Positions 7,537 through 15,223 are shown, numbered from the stretch's first letter. The stretch is DNA of 33,558 nucleotides from Kribbella albertanoniae (GCF_004348455.1 NZ_SMKA01000068.1:1-33558), one strand, 5' to 3'. Made by a program: numbers and translations. The notes: a model not told the origin generated them from the letters alone.

Positions 7537-8562
7537 TTACAAACTGCGGTTGATCACGCGTTCACGGATCCAGATACCGGCTTCCTTCAGCTTCGACGTA
7601 CCGGTGAAGCTGCTCCCGGAGCAGGTGCCTTCCTTGAAGACGGCGCCACTGCGCCAGTCGTCGGAGAAGTTCCAGTTGATCCACCCGATCTGCTTGCTCT
7701 TCAGGAAGTCCAGGTACTTCTTCGACCAGGTGAAGTCGTTGGCGCCCTCACCGAGGTAGTTCTGCGTTCCGAACTCGGTGACGAACAGCGGGATCTTGGT
7801 GGACGCACGGGACAGGGCGTCGAAGTACTCCTGCTTGTGCGACGCGGCGTAGAAGTGGAACGTGTACATCAGGTTCGGGGCGTTGATCTTGTTGTTGACG
7901 ACGTCGGACTCGTCGCGGTCATCGGAGACGCCGAGTGACGACCAGGCGTTGGTGCCGACGAAGATCACGCTGTCGGAATCCCTGGCCCGGATGGTCGGGA
8001 TCACCTGCTCGGCGTACGACTTCACCTGCGCCCAGCTGACGCCGTTGGGCTCGTTGGCGATGTCGTAGATGATGTTGTTCTTGTTCTTGTGCCGTTCCGC
8101 GATCTCGGCGAAGAACGTCTTGGCCTTGGCGGTGTAGAGGTTCGGGTCGCCCGGGTCGAGCTGGTGCCAGTCGACCAGCGCGTACATCCCGCGCTTGGTG
8201 GCCTCCTCGATGTAGCTGTGCACCATGTCGGTGAACTTGCGCGGGTCCGCCTCGTAACCACCGTCATCCTTCGCGATGTACATCGAGATGCGCAGGATGT
8301 CGGCCTTCCAGTCGTAGGCCAGGGCGTCGAGCGAAGCGGTCTTGATGCAGCTCGAATACCACTGGATTCCGTGCGTACTCATCCCACGGAGCTGGACCGG
8401 CTGGTTGTTCTGGTTGCACAGCTTCAGACCGCAGACACGCAGCTGGCCGTTCCGCGATACTGGGGTGTCCGCGACCAGTGCCGGGACGGCGGCGGTGGCC
8501 GGGACGCTTGGGACCAGAGCGCCTGCAGCGAGCAGAACGCCGGCCATGAGAGAGCGCATCAT
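7537..8562 (-). CDS. secreted GH5 endoglucanase-like enzyme (copy 2)
   Basis: 341 residues with a Sec signal peptide (about residues 1-25, ending PATAAVPA) and a single GH5 domain. The catalytic glutamates are E171 (IANEPNG) and E263 (FVTEFGTQ). It differs from copy 1 mainly in the signal peptide, a two-residue insertion (IAKDDGGYE against VQEGGYE) and scattered surface positions, so a not very recent duplication is likely. There is no binding module. It is the first gene of the pair, with a strong ribosome site (GGAGG) and a 23-bp palindrome 44 bp upstream of the start, suggesting sugar-responsive repression. The precise polysaccharide is uncertain. Confidence 0.93.
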   Translation of the reverse strand: MMRSLMAGVLLAAGALVPSVPATAAVPALVADTPVSRNGQLRVCGLKLCNQNNQPVQLRGMSTHGIQWYSSCIKTASLDALAYDWKADILRISMYIAKDDGGYEADPRKFTDMVHSYIEEATKRGMYALVDWHQLDPGDPNLYTAKAKTFFAEIAERHKNKNNIIYDIANEPNGVSWAQVKSYAEQVIPTIRARDSDSVIFVGTNAWSSLGVSDDRDESDVVNNKINAPNLMYTFHFYAASHKQEYFDALSRASTKIPLFVTEFGTQNYLGEGANDFTWSKKYLDFLKSKQIGWINWNFSDDWRSGAVFKEGTCSGSSFTGTSKLKEAGIWIRERVINRSL

Positions 8563-8605
8563 TGACTGCCTCCAAGGACATCAGGGCGGGGAGGTAGTGA
8601 CCAAT

Positions 8606-8628
8606 TTATTAGGAAAGTTTCCTGATAA
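8606..8628. promoter_or_regulatory. palindromic operator upstream of the GH5 pair
   Basis: A 23-bp palindrome centred on AGGAAAGTTTCCT, with a single mismatched pair among eleven. It lies 44-66 bp upstream of GH5 copy 2. From memory, very similar AGGAAAsTTTCCT palindromes stand before actinomycete glycoside hydrolase genes and are bound by ROK-family repressors such as CsnR; this link was not checked by search. No ROK gene is in the window. Confidence 0.65.
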
Positions 8629-8682
8629 TTGAGAGGAACTTAATATCGGCGCTGAGTGTTGTCAACGGGTTGCGTAAAGTAG

Positions 8683-9591
8683 TCACGCGGTAGTGCGCTC
8701 AGGCCAAGCCTGTTTGAGCGCAGCAAGGGTGACCACCAGTGCCGGGCGGCGCGAGGTGACGGTCCGCCAGACGGCATAGACCCGGCGGCTCGGCACTGGA
8801 TGCAGCGGTACGGCGACCACTCCGTCCGGCACCGGCCCCCGGCCCAGCCGCGGCAGCAGGCCGATCCCGATGCCGCGGGCAAGCATTGCCAGCTGGGTCT
8901 GGTACTCAGCCACTGAATAGGCGACATCGGGCTCGACGCCCGCCCGGCGCATCGTCCGGAGCAGCCACTCGTGGCAGATCGATCCCGGGATCTGGCAGAT
9001 CCAGCGCTCGCCGACCAGGTCCTCGGCGCGGACGAACTCCTTACCTGCCAGCCGATGGGATGCAGGCACCAGTACGTCGGCCGGATCCGAACCGAGCTTG
9101 AGCCGGGACAGGCCCTCGGGCAGCGCGAGCGGAGTGTTGTGCCAGTCGTGCACCACCGCCAGCTGGGCGTCGCCCCGGTTGACCGAGGCAACGGCCTCGA
9201 ACGGGTCGATCTCGCTCACCCGTACGTCGAGCTCGGGGTGATCGACGATCAGCCGGCTCAGCGCAGTCGGCAGTAAGCCGCGGGCGGCGGTCGGGAAGGC
9301 CGCGATCCGGAGCGTCCCGATCGCCTGTCCACGCTGCTCTTCCAGCGTCAGCTCGGCATCCTCGACCAACTCGAGAACACGGGCCGCGGTGGCGGCGAGC
9401 TGGAGCGCGGCGTCCGTGAGGGCGATCCCACGGCCCTGCCGCTCGACCAGGGTGGTCCTGGTTTCGCGCTCGAGTTTGGCCAGTTGCTGCGATACCGCGG
9501 ACGGCGTGTAGCCGAGCGCCTCGGCCGCACGATTGACCGAGCCGTACTGCGCGACGGCGTACAGGGCTCGGAGCCGGCCGAGATCGATCAT
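8683..9591 (-). CDS. LysR family transcriptional regulator
   Basis: 302 residues. Residues about 3-62 are the LysR winged HTH (LGRLRALYAVAQYGSVNRAA, EALGYTPSAVSQQLAKLE). The remainder is the periplasmic-binding-protein-like effector domain (GTLRIAAFPTAARGLLP, LARGIGIGLLPRL). It is divergent from an EamA-type transporter with 73 bp between, the usual arrangement for a LysR regulator and its target. TGTAG and CTACA arms (9591-9605) flank its start codon and ribosome site and could be an operator half or an RNA hairpin. The effector is unknown. Confidence 0.92.
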   Translation of the reverse strand: MIDLGRLRALYAVAQYGSVNRAAEALGYTPSAVSQQLAKLERETRTTLVERQGRGIALTDAALQLAATAARVLELVEDAELTLEEQRGQAIGTLRIAAFPTAARGLLPTALSRLIVDHPELDVRVSEIDPFEAVASVNRGDAQLAVVHDWHNTPLALPEGLSRLKLGSDPADVLVPASHRLAGKEFVRAEDLVGERWICQIPGSICHEWLLRTMRRAGVEPDVAYSVAEYQTQLAMLARGIGIGLLPRLGRGPVPDGVVAVPLHPVPSRRVYAVWRTVTSRRPALVVTLAALKQAWPERTTA

Positions 9592-9664
9592 GTAGCACTC
9601 CTACAGAGACAGCGGTAGTAATCGGTGCTGGTGCTTAAGTCTAATCCGGAACCAGACTGACCGC

Positions 9665-10600
9665 ATGAAACCTCGTGACCTGCTCCTGGCGCTCGCCGTC
9701 GCCACCGCCTGGGGCGTGAACTTCGTGGTGATCGAGGTCGGCCTGGAGGAATTCCCGCCGCTGTTCTTCACGGCGCTGCGATTCTTTTTTGCCGCCGTCC
9801 CCGCAATCTTCTTTCTCGGCCTGCCGCGGGTCGCCTGGCGTTATGTGATCGGGGTCGGGCTCGCGCTCGGCGCCGCGAAGTTCGGGCTGCTGTTCTTCGC
9901 CATGGATCGCGGGGTTCCGGCCGGGCTGGCGTCGCTGGTTCTGCAATGCCAGGTGATCTTCACCGTGCTGTTCGCGATCACGGTCCTGCGGGAGCGCCCG
10001 CGGCCGGCCCAGATCGCCGGGATCGCGATCGCGTGTGGCGGGATGCTGCTGATCATGCTCGACCGCGGTCTGTCCGCACCGCTGGGCGCGGTCGCGCTGG
10101 TGATCCTCGCCGGGGCGTGCTGGGGTGTCTCCAACCTGATCACGCGGTACGCGAAGCCGCCGGACACGCTGAGGTTCATGGTCTGGGTCAGCGCGGTCGC
10201 CGTCGTACCGCTGACGCTGTTGTCGCTGCTCACCGAAGGACCGCGGGCCGACCTCGATGCGCTCCGGGGGATCGAGCTCACCGGGGTCGGCGCGCTGGCC
10301 TACCTGGCCGCCGTGGCCACGCTGTTCGGATTCGGTGTCTGGGGCTACCTGCTACGCCAGTACGACGCCAGCACCGTGGCGCCGTTCTCGCTCCTGGTGC
10401 CGGTGGTCGGGATGGCGGCCGCCTGGCTGCTGCGCGGTGAAACGGTCGGCGTGCAGCAGGCGATCGCCGCCGTACTGGTCATCGGTGGGATGGCGTGCAC
10501 TGTGATCAAACGTCCTGGGCGATCTGAAGGGGTGGCATCTGCCATCCCCGAGCCAGTGACGACTCGTACGCCGGAGCTCCACCAGCGAAGTATTCGGTGA
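9665..10600 (+). CDS. EamA/DMT family transporter
   Basis: 311 residues with ten predicted membrane helices in two EamA repeats (first about residues 5-135, second about 148-285). Typical motifs are WGVNFVVIEVGL at the start of TM1, the ALRFFFAA stretch, and the second-repeat LAGACWGVSNLITR. This family exports amino acids or metabolites, or scavenges them, in the drug/metabolite transporter superfamily. It is divergent from the LysR gene, its probable regulator. The last roughly 30 residues are a hydrophilic tail encoded across the convergent flavin-reductase-like gene (95 bp overlap), which is long for such overlaps and may reflect decay on the other strand. The substrate is unknown. Confidence 0.88.
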   Translation: MKPRDLLLALAVATAWGVNFVVIEVGLEEFPPLFFTALRFFFAAVPAIFFLGLPRVAWRYVIGVGLALGAAKFGLLFFAMDRGVPAGLASLVLQCQVIFTVLFAITVLRERPRPAQIAGIAIACGGMLLIMLDRGLSAPLGAVALVILAGACWGVSNLITRYAKPPDTLRFMVWVSAVAVVPLTLLSLLTEGPRADLDALRGIELTGVGALAYLAAVATLFGFGVWGYLLRQYDASTVAPFSLLVPVVGMAAAWLLRGETVGVQQAIAAVLVIGGMACTVIKRPGRSEGVASAIPEPVTTRTPELHQRSIR

Positions 10601-11160
10601 ACTTCATGATCAGCGGGTCCCAGCGGAGCGGGTCGATGTAGCGGTCGTTGCTCATCAGCAGATCGTCGCGGACCTGCACCTGCTCGACCTTCATCGAGAG
10701 TGCGCAGAGGTGTTCCGAGGGGCCGCCGATCGGGTGGATCGCCTCGATCCGGCCCTCGAGCGTGATCGGGCTCTCCTCGACAGTGTCCAGTCCGGTCACG
10801 GCGCCCGGCGTACGGGTGAGTCCTGCTGCGGTGAACTTGTCCGGCTCGAAGCGGTACCCGCGAGCGCGCTTCGAGTCCGACATCTCCGCCGAACCGGTCA
10901 GCAGCGCGATCCGGTCCAGGGCGGCGACCATCTCCGGGTCGACCAGGTTGAGGACGAGCTCGGGGCGGTCGACGAGGTTTCTTGACCGTCTGCGAGCTCG
11001 TCCCCATCCCGAGCATGGCGTGGTAGCCGAGCCACCAGGCGGAGGACATCGGGGCGAGGTTGGTGGAGCCGTCCGGATTCCGCGTGCTGATCAGGACGAC
11101 CGGCGTACCGAAGTAGAGGACCTTGGGCTCGACTGTGCGCTTCATGCCCATGGAACGCAT
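10506..11160 (-). pseudogene. flavin-reductase-like protein gene with a +1 frameshift
   Basis: Two reading frames join into one flavin reductase-like (FMN-binding split barrel, PF01613-type) protein of about 217 residues. Frame 1 from the ATG at 11160 gives VEPKVLYFGTPVVLISTRN, then NLAPMSSAWWLGYHAMLGMG and TSSQTVK. The continuation NLVDRPELVLNLVDPEMVAAL is in another frame and runs to the stop at 10506. Removing one A from the run at 10978-10980 (minus strand AAGAAAC to AAGAAC) restores a continuous product. The overall composition after the break is still coding-like, so the lesion is recent or a sequence error. The family uses flavin to reduce substrates or supply FMNH2. It overlaps the convergent EamA gene by 95 bp. 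Confidence 0.8.
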
Positions 11161-11181
11161 GGGCGCACAGTTGTGTGAGGG

Positions 11182-11904
11182 CTACTCGTACGGGTTGGCG
11201 GGTGCGGTGACCGACTTGACCGAGCTGACCGTGAGGGCGGCTACGTCACCGTCGACGCGCTTGCTCGGCTCGGCCCACTCGCCGGTGACCGTGACCCACT
11301 GGTTCTTCGGCGGTGCGGCCTGGCCGCGGGCCTCGACCATGAAGGCCGTGGCGTCGGCTACGCAGCACGTCAGACCCATCCGGGTCACGTACCAGTTGCC
11401 GTTCTTGGCCGGCGTCACGAAGCCGGTGAGCGAGAAGGAGCGGCCCTTCATGCTCTCCTTCTCCCACACAGCCCAGACCGAGTAGTCGCGGACCGCGAGG
11501 TTGACCGGGCCCCCTTGCGGGTTGTCCGCCAGCCAGGAGTTGCTCTTGGGTTGGATCGGCTTCGAGGCTACCGGCGACTGCCGTGACGCCGCCGCGGCGC
11601 CGAGCGCGGGCGGGTCGACGACCAGGAGGGCGAAGATCGGGATCAGCAGCAGCCAGGCCGCCTTCGGCAGACCGTGGTGGCCGTGTCCGTCGTCCCCGCT
11701 GTGGTCGTGCTCCTCGCCCTCGGGCTTCTTGCGGGTGTCCGCGAGGACGTCGGCCACCGCGAGCACGATCAGGATCAGCCCGGCCGCGAGCAGCATCCAG
11801 CGCATGCCGGGTTTGACGTACCGCAGATAGGTGTTCGACACCGCGAGCTGGACCACCGCGGCCCCGACGAACACGATCACCAGACCGGCTACGTTGCGCT
11901 TCAC
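11182..11904 (-). CDS. TIGR03943-type putative permease subunit
   Basis: About 240 residues: two N-terminal membrane helices (VAGLVIVFVGAAVVQLAV and WMLLAAGLILIVLAVADVLA), a His/Asp-rich loop (EEHDHSGDDGHGHHG) and a third helix (AAWLLLIPIFALLVVD). These precede a globular extracytoplasmic domain containing GLTCCVADA and WVTVTGEW. This matches the TIGR03943/DUF1980 family found beside DUF318-type permeases. The likely start is the GTG at 11904, which overlaps the permease TGA as GTGA; a GTG at 11916 is also open. The His-rich loop suggests metal handling. Translational coupling to the permease makes a two-subunit system likely. Cargo is not proven. Confidence 0.88.
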   Translation of the reverse strand: MKRNVAGLVIVFVGAAVVQLAVSNTYLRYVKPGMRWMLLAAGLILIVLAVADVLADTRKKPEGEEHDHSGDDGHGHHGLPKAAWLLLIPIFALLVVDPPALGAAAASRQSPVASKPIQPKSNSWLADNPQGGPVNLAVRDYSVWAVWEKESMKGRSFSLTGFVTPAKNGNWYVTRMGLTCCVADATAFMVEARGQAAPPKNQWVTVTGEWAEPSKRVDGDVAALTVSSVKSVTAPANPYE

Positions 11905-12911
11905 AGCAACCACCACCCCACTCCGAGACTGACCAATATCGCGATCACAAACGTGGCGGGCGCGAATCGGATGGCGAACTTCGGACCGAACGTTCCTGCT
12001 TGCAGGGCGATCAGCTTCACGTCAACGATAGGGCCGACCACCATGAACGCGAGCCGGGCGGTCATCGAGAACTGGCTCAGGCTGGCCGCGACGAACGCGT
12101 CCGCCTCCGAGCAGATCGCCAGCAGTACGGCGAGGAGTCCGAGGACCAGCACCGACAGCAGCAGGTTGCTGGCGACGGCGTCGAGCCAGGACCGCGGGAC
12201 GATCACGTTCAGCGTGGCCGCGGCGGCGGCGCCGACCACCAGGAAGCCGCCCGCGTGCAGGAAGTCGTGCAGCATCGACGAGCGGAAGACCTCGAGCTTG
12301 CCGGTGCCCTCGGCGTGCCGGTTCTTCGGGATCTTCAGCCAGGTGCTGCCCTTGCCGGTCAGCAGCCACAGCCAGCCGATGATCATCGAGATCGCGATCG
12401 AGGCGACCGCGCGGGCCACCACCACCTTCGGCTGCCCGGGGAACGCGACGGCGGTCGACGCCAGCACGACCGGGTTGATCGCGGGCGCGGACAGCAGGAA
12501 CGCGATCGCGGCCGCCGGCGTGACGCCGCGGCTCATCAAGGCCGCCGACACCGGCACCGAGGCGCACTCACAGCCCGGCAGGATGACTCCGGACGCGCTC
12601 GCGACCGGTACGGCGAGGGCCGGGTGCTTGGGCAGCGCCTTCGCGAAGAACGACGGCGGGACGAACGCGGTCAGCGCGGCCGACAGCAGCACACCGAGCA
12701 CCAGGAACGGCAGCGCCTGCACGGTCACCCCGACGAACATGGTCGCCCAGGTGCGGACGACCTCGTCGGTGAAGACGCCGGCGAAGATCCGGCGCCCGAA
12801 CAGGGCCAGACCCACCAGCAGGATCAGCGTCGCGGTGAACGCGATCGACGACCCGGCCGGTTCTTTCGGCGGTGTCTCGGCCTTTTCGTCGACGTCGGAG
12901 GGGGCGCTCAT
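11901..12911 (-). CDS. DUF318/YraQ-type (ArsP_1 fold) permease
   Basis: 336 residues with about eight to ten membrane helices. The family signature PGCECASVPVSAALM is present, followed by FLLSAPAINPVVLAST, and a mirrored C-terminal half contains AICSEADAFVAASL. The ATG at 12911 gives MSAPSDVDEKAE; longer frames upstream are only non-coding extension. ArsP_1-fold relatives include methylarsenite exporters, while the pair with a TIGR03943 subunit is more often discussed in a metal context. A site 12 of 15 identical to a Zur-box consensus lies 59 bp upstream, and the partner has a His-rich loop, so zinc-responsive expression is a reasonable inference. Direction and substrate of transport are unknown. 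Confidence 0.88.
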   Translation of the reverse strand: MSAPSDVDEKAETPPKEPAGSSIAFTATLILLVGLALFGRRIFAGVFTDEVVRTWATMFVGVTVQALPFLVLGVLLSAALTAFVPPSFFAKALPKHPALAVPVASASGVILPGCECASVPVSAALMSRGVTPAAAIAFLLSAPAINPVVLASTAVAFPGQPKVVVARAVASIAISMIIGWLWLLTGKGSTWLKIPKNRHAEGTGKLEVFRSSMLHDFLHAGGFLVVGAAAAATLNVIVPRSWLDAVASNLLLSVLVLGLLAVLLAICSEADAFVAASLSQFSMTARLAFMVVGPIVDVKLIALQAGTFGPKFAIRFAPATFVIAILVSLGVGWWLL

Positions 12912-12969
12912 GGGCGGAATCCTGACACAACGGAGCGCGTTCGAACGAGGAGTCAGCGCGCCGCCGAAA

Positions 12970-12984
12970 TGAAAATCAGCGTCA
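12970..12984. promoter_or_regulatory. Zur-box-like site upstream of the permease pair
   Basis: TGAAAATCAGCGTCA matches the 7-1-7 actinobacterial Zur pattern TGAAAATCATTTTCA, recalled from the literature, at 12 of 15 positions; the left half is perfect and the right half degenerate. It lies 59 bp upstream of the permease ATG. Regulation by zinc is inferred. Confidence 0.45.
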
Positions 12985-13008
12985 TATCGGGAAATACTCG
13001 TGATCAGG

Positions 13009-13100
13009 CCGGACTCCCAGGCCATCACAATTGCCGTCGTTCCGCGGCTTCCCGCGGGGCTCCGGCTGGTCGGACCAGTTGTGATGGCCTGCAGGTCCGG
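13009..13100. repeat. 92-bp inverted repeat between permease and serpin
   Basis: CCGGAC (13009-13014) pairs with GTCCGG (13095-13100), and CAGGCCATCACAA (13018-13030) pairs perfectly with TTGTGATGGCCTG (13079-13091). Only a 3-by-3 mismatch separates the two stem blocks. The 48-nt interior holds a second hairpin, CCGCGG-CTTC-CCGCGG (13042-13057). It sits 32 bp before the serpin ATG, so it is either a DNA element (operator, palindromic repeat) or a 5'-UTR fold. Confidence 0.85.
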
Positions 13101-13131
13101 GCTGCTGGCCTGGCGTGGCAGGCTGGAACCC

Positions 13132-14283
13132 ATGGATGCCGACGTCGTTGGTGCAGTGAACGAACTGACCGGCCGCTGGGTCCGGAGCCTGGGGCCGGGG
13201 AACACGGTTGTCTCCGGGCTCGGCCTGTGGCCGCTGCTGGCGATCCTCGCCACCGCCGCCGACGAACCTGGCCGCGCTGAGCTCGCGGCGGCTGCCCAGG
13301 TGGCCGCGGCTGACGGCTCACGGCTGGCCGTCCAGCTGATCGACGCGCTCGACGAGTCCGCCGATCTCCACGCCGCGCTCGGCGTCTGGGTGAGCGAGCA
13401 GCTCAAACTCGCCGAGTCCTTCGGCGAGGTCGTCCCGGCTCCCGTCGTCGGGATGCTGACCGGCCAGTCCGCCGTCGACAAGCCGAAGCTCGACGCGTGG
13501 ACAACCGAGCACACCGACGGGCTGATCCGCGAGATGCCGGTCGTGATCGACCCGGACGTGATGCTCGTCCTCGCCTCAGCGCTCTGCCTCCGCACGACCT
13601 GGGCCCGCCCGTTCACCGAGCAGATCAAGCGCCTTCAGGGGGACTGGGCCGGTTCCTGGCACTGGCTCGAGCGGACCGACCACGACCTCGACTCCGTACG
13701 CCGGTACGACGATCTGACCGTGATCACGGTGCGTGGTGACGCGGATGTCGACGTACTGCTCGGTCTCGGTTCCGGGGATGTCGTCGGCGGGCTGCTGGAC
13801 GCGGCCGGTCGGCCGGCGGACGGCGTACCGGGTAGTGCGTTGATCGAAGGATCCGGTGAGGTCGCGCCTGGGGTGCAGATCGGGAAGACGACGAGCGCGC
13901 GGCCGGATGTGCGGTTGTCGCTGCCGTCGTTCCAGGTCTCGTCGTCGCATGACCTGTTGGAGTCTGCGGAGCTGTTCGGGTTGTCGGCGGTGACCTCGAA
14001 CCCTGGGGAACGGGGTCACTTCAGCGCGATCAGCCCGGCGCCGTTGGCCATCGGGCAGGCCAAGCAGGAGGTCCTCGCGCGGTTCTTCGCGACCGGGTTC
14101 GAGGCTGCGGCTGTGACGACGATGGCGATGACGCGGGCTGCGATGGTGACTCGCCACGAGCGCCGGTTGGACGTCGTACTCGACCGTCCCTTTGCTTTTG
14201 CCGCTGTCCTGCGGGAGTCGCGGCTGCCGATCGTGGCCGGCTGGATCAACTCGCCTACTGAGGCAGGCCGAACAGCCGATTGA
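13132..14283 (+). CDS. serpin family protein
   Basis: 383 residues matching the serpin fold along its length: NTVVSGLGLWPLLAILATAA (helix B region), LDAWTTEHTDGLI (helix E/F region), MLVLASALCLRTTWARPF (strand s3A) and LPSFQVSSSHDLLESAELFG. The hinge is TGFEAAAVTTMAMTRAAM, and the end is LDRPFAFAAVLRESRLPIVAGWI. Serpins trap proteases by inserting a cleaved reactive loop. The alanine-rich hinge near residue 324 is kept, but the usual small residue at P14 appears to be Phe, which may weaken inhibition. No signal peptide is visible, so it is cytoplasmic. The ATG at 13132 is preferred; the open frame upstream crosses the inverted repeat. It overlaps the convergent TetR gene by 29 bp. Confidence 0.85.
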   Translation: MDADVVGAVNELTGRWVRSLGPGNTVVSGLGLWPLLAILATAADEPGRAELAAAAQVAAADGSRLAVQLIDALDESADLHAALGVWVSEQLKLAESFGEVVPAPVVGMLTGQSAVDKPKLDAWTTEHTDGLIREMPVVIDPDVMLVLASALCLRTTWARPFTEQIKRLQGDWAGSWHWLERTDHDLDSVRRYDDLTVITVRGDADVDVLLGLGSGDVVGGLLDAAGRPADGVPGSALIEGSGEVAPGVQIGKTTSARPDVRLSLPSFQVSSSHDLLESAELFGLSAVTSNPGERGHFSAISPAPLAIGQAKQEVLARFFATGFEAAAVTTMAMTRAAMVTRHERRLDVVLDRPFAFAAVLRESRLPIVAGWINSPTEAGRTAD

Positions 14284-14794
14284 GCAGTTTGGACGCCTCG
14301 TCGACGGCTGCCCTGTCGCCTGTCAGTAGTAGGTCGAAGAGCAGTCCGCGGGACGCTGCCAGTCCGAGGCGTGCGTAGGTTGGCGCCTCGTCCGCGGGGA
14401 TGCCGGCTTTGATGCATAGGGCAACCAGCGGCGGTAGCCAGACGTTGATCAGGTCCGCCTTCAGCTCAGCGGTATGCGGCCGATCGCGCATCGCGTGCGC
14501 GGAAAGCTCGAAGAACAAGGGCCCGTAGATCAACGTTGCCTCGGTCACCTTTCGCCAGAACTGCTCCGACTGCTCGGCGACCGGCAGTCCGGTCAGCTCC
14601 TCGAGCAGGTCGCGTTGCTGCTGCTCGACCGTCCGGACCACCTCCGCCAGCAGGCCCTCGCGGGATCCGAAGTGGTAGATCAGCATTCGATGACTGGTCC
14701 CGATCCCGGCTGCGATTCCGCGCAGGCTGGCGTCGCCGATCCCGTTCTTCGCGAAATACTCGACCGCGTCCCCGAGCAAGGTGTCCCGGCTCAC
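14255..14794 (-). CDS. TetR family transcriptional regulator
   Basis: 179 residues with a TetR_N helix-turn-helix (DTLLGDAVEYFAKNGI, SLRGIAAGIGTSHRMLIYHF, GSREGLLAEVV) and a helical effector domain. The GTG start at 14794 overlaps the TGA of the upstream SRPBCC gene as GTGA, so the two proteins are translated together. The perfect palindrome over the SRPBCC start (15206-15223) is probably its operator, giving autorepression. The C-terminal TetR_C type (HAMRDRPHTAELK) resembles small regulators of hydrophobic-ligand genes. The ligand is unknown. Confidence 0.9.
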   Translation of the reverse strand: MSRDTLLGDAVEYFAKNGIGDASLRGIAAGIGTSHRMLIYHFGSREGLLAEVVRTVEQQQRDLLEELTGLPVAEQSEQFWRKVTEATLIYGPLFFELSAHAMRDRPHTAELKADLINVWLPPLVALCIKAGIPADEAPTYARLGLAASRGLLFDLLLTGDRAAVDEASKLLNRLFGLPQ

Positions 14795-15207
14795 CGCTCC
14801 GTGAACTCCTTCAGCTTCTCGGTCTCGGTCGCGATGTAGCGCCGCGTCAGCCCGGCGTACAGCGTGCCGAACAGCCAGCCGATCGGCCCCTCCTGGATGA
14901 CCGTCGCCGTCGCAACGGTGCCTTCCGGCGTGGTGATGACTCGGTGACCGCCTGTCGTCTTGATGCCGGGGCCGGTGGAGATCCACTCGAAGTATTCGCC
15001 CTCCACGAGCTCCGTCACCTCCCACACCGCCACCGGAAGCTTCGGCTGCCGGATCCGCGTCCGCGCCCCGACGTGGATGCGTCCCTCGTCGAGCCGCTCC
15101 ACACTCTCGATCGTCGGCGTCCACTCGGGCCACCGCTCGACATCGCTGTACACCGCCCACACCCGCTCGGCCGGCGCCTGGATCGTGACCGCATGATCGA
15201 ATCTCAT
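14791..15207 (-). CDS. SRPBCC (START/Bet v1-like) family protein
   Basis: 138 residues of the polyketide cyclase/dehydrase-like SRPBCC fold: MRFDHAVTIQAPAERVWAVY at the N-terminus, then SDVERWPEWTPTIESVERLD, and a C-terminal helix with LTRRYIATETEKLKEF. The fold forms a deep hydrophobic pocket that binds or modifies lipids, polyketides or other hydrophobic molecules. It is the first gene of a two-gene unit with a TetR regulator, starting inside a perfect operator-like palindrome. Together they look like a self-contained ligand-response module. The ligand is not predictable. Confidence 0.88.
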   Translation of the reverse strand: MRFDHAVTIQAPAERVWAVYSDVERWPEWTPTIESVERLDEGRIHVGARTRIRQPKLPVAVWEVTELVEGEYFEWISTGPGIKTTGGHRVITTPEGTVATATVIQEGPIGWLFGTLYAGLTRRYIATETEKLKEFTER

Positions 15208-15223
15208 GTACCAAATGGTACAT
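15206..15223. promoter_or_regulatory. TetR operator over the SRPBCC start
   Basis: ATGTACCAAATGGTACAT has perfect 8-bp arms around an AA centre and overlaps the start codon of the SRPBCC gene. Its symmetry, length and position fit autoregulation by the co-transcribed TetR protein. If the transcript is leaderless or nearly so, bound repressor would sit on the transcription start. Confidence 0.65.

Noticed and set aside
6076..7938. 620-codon plus-strand frame across the GH5 genes
   Set aside because: Antisense to GH5 copy 1 and part of copy 2; no motif, repeated phrases only mirror the paralogy of the GH5 genes.
12912..13628. Long N-terminal extension of the DUF318 permease
   Set aside because: The frame upstream of 12911 is open but antisense to the serpin and the inverted repeat, and Ser/Thr/Arg-rich; the family starts near the ATG at 12911.
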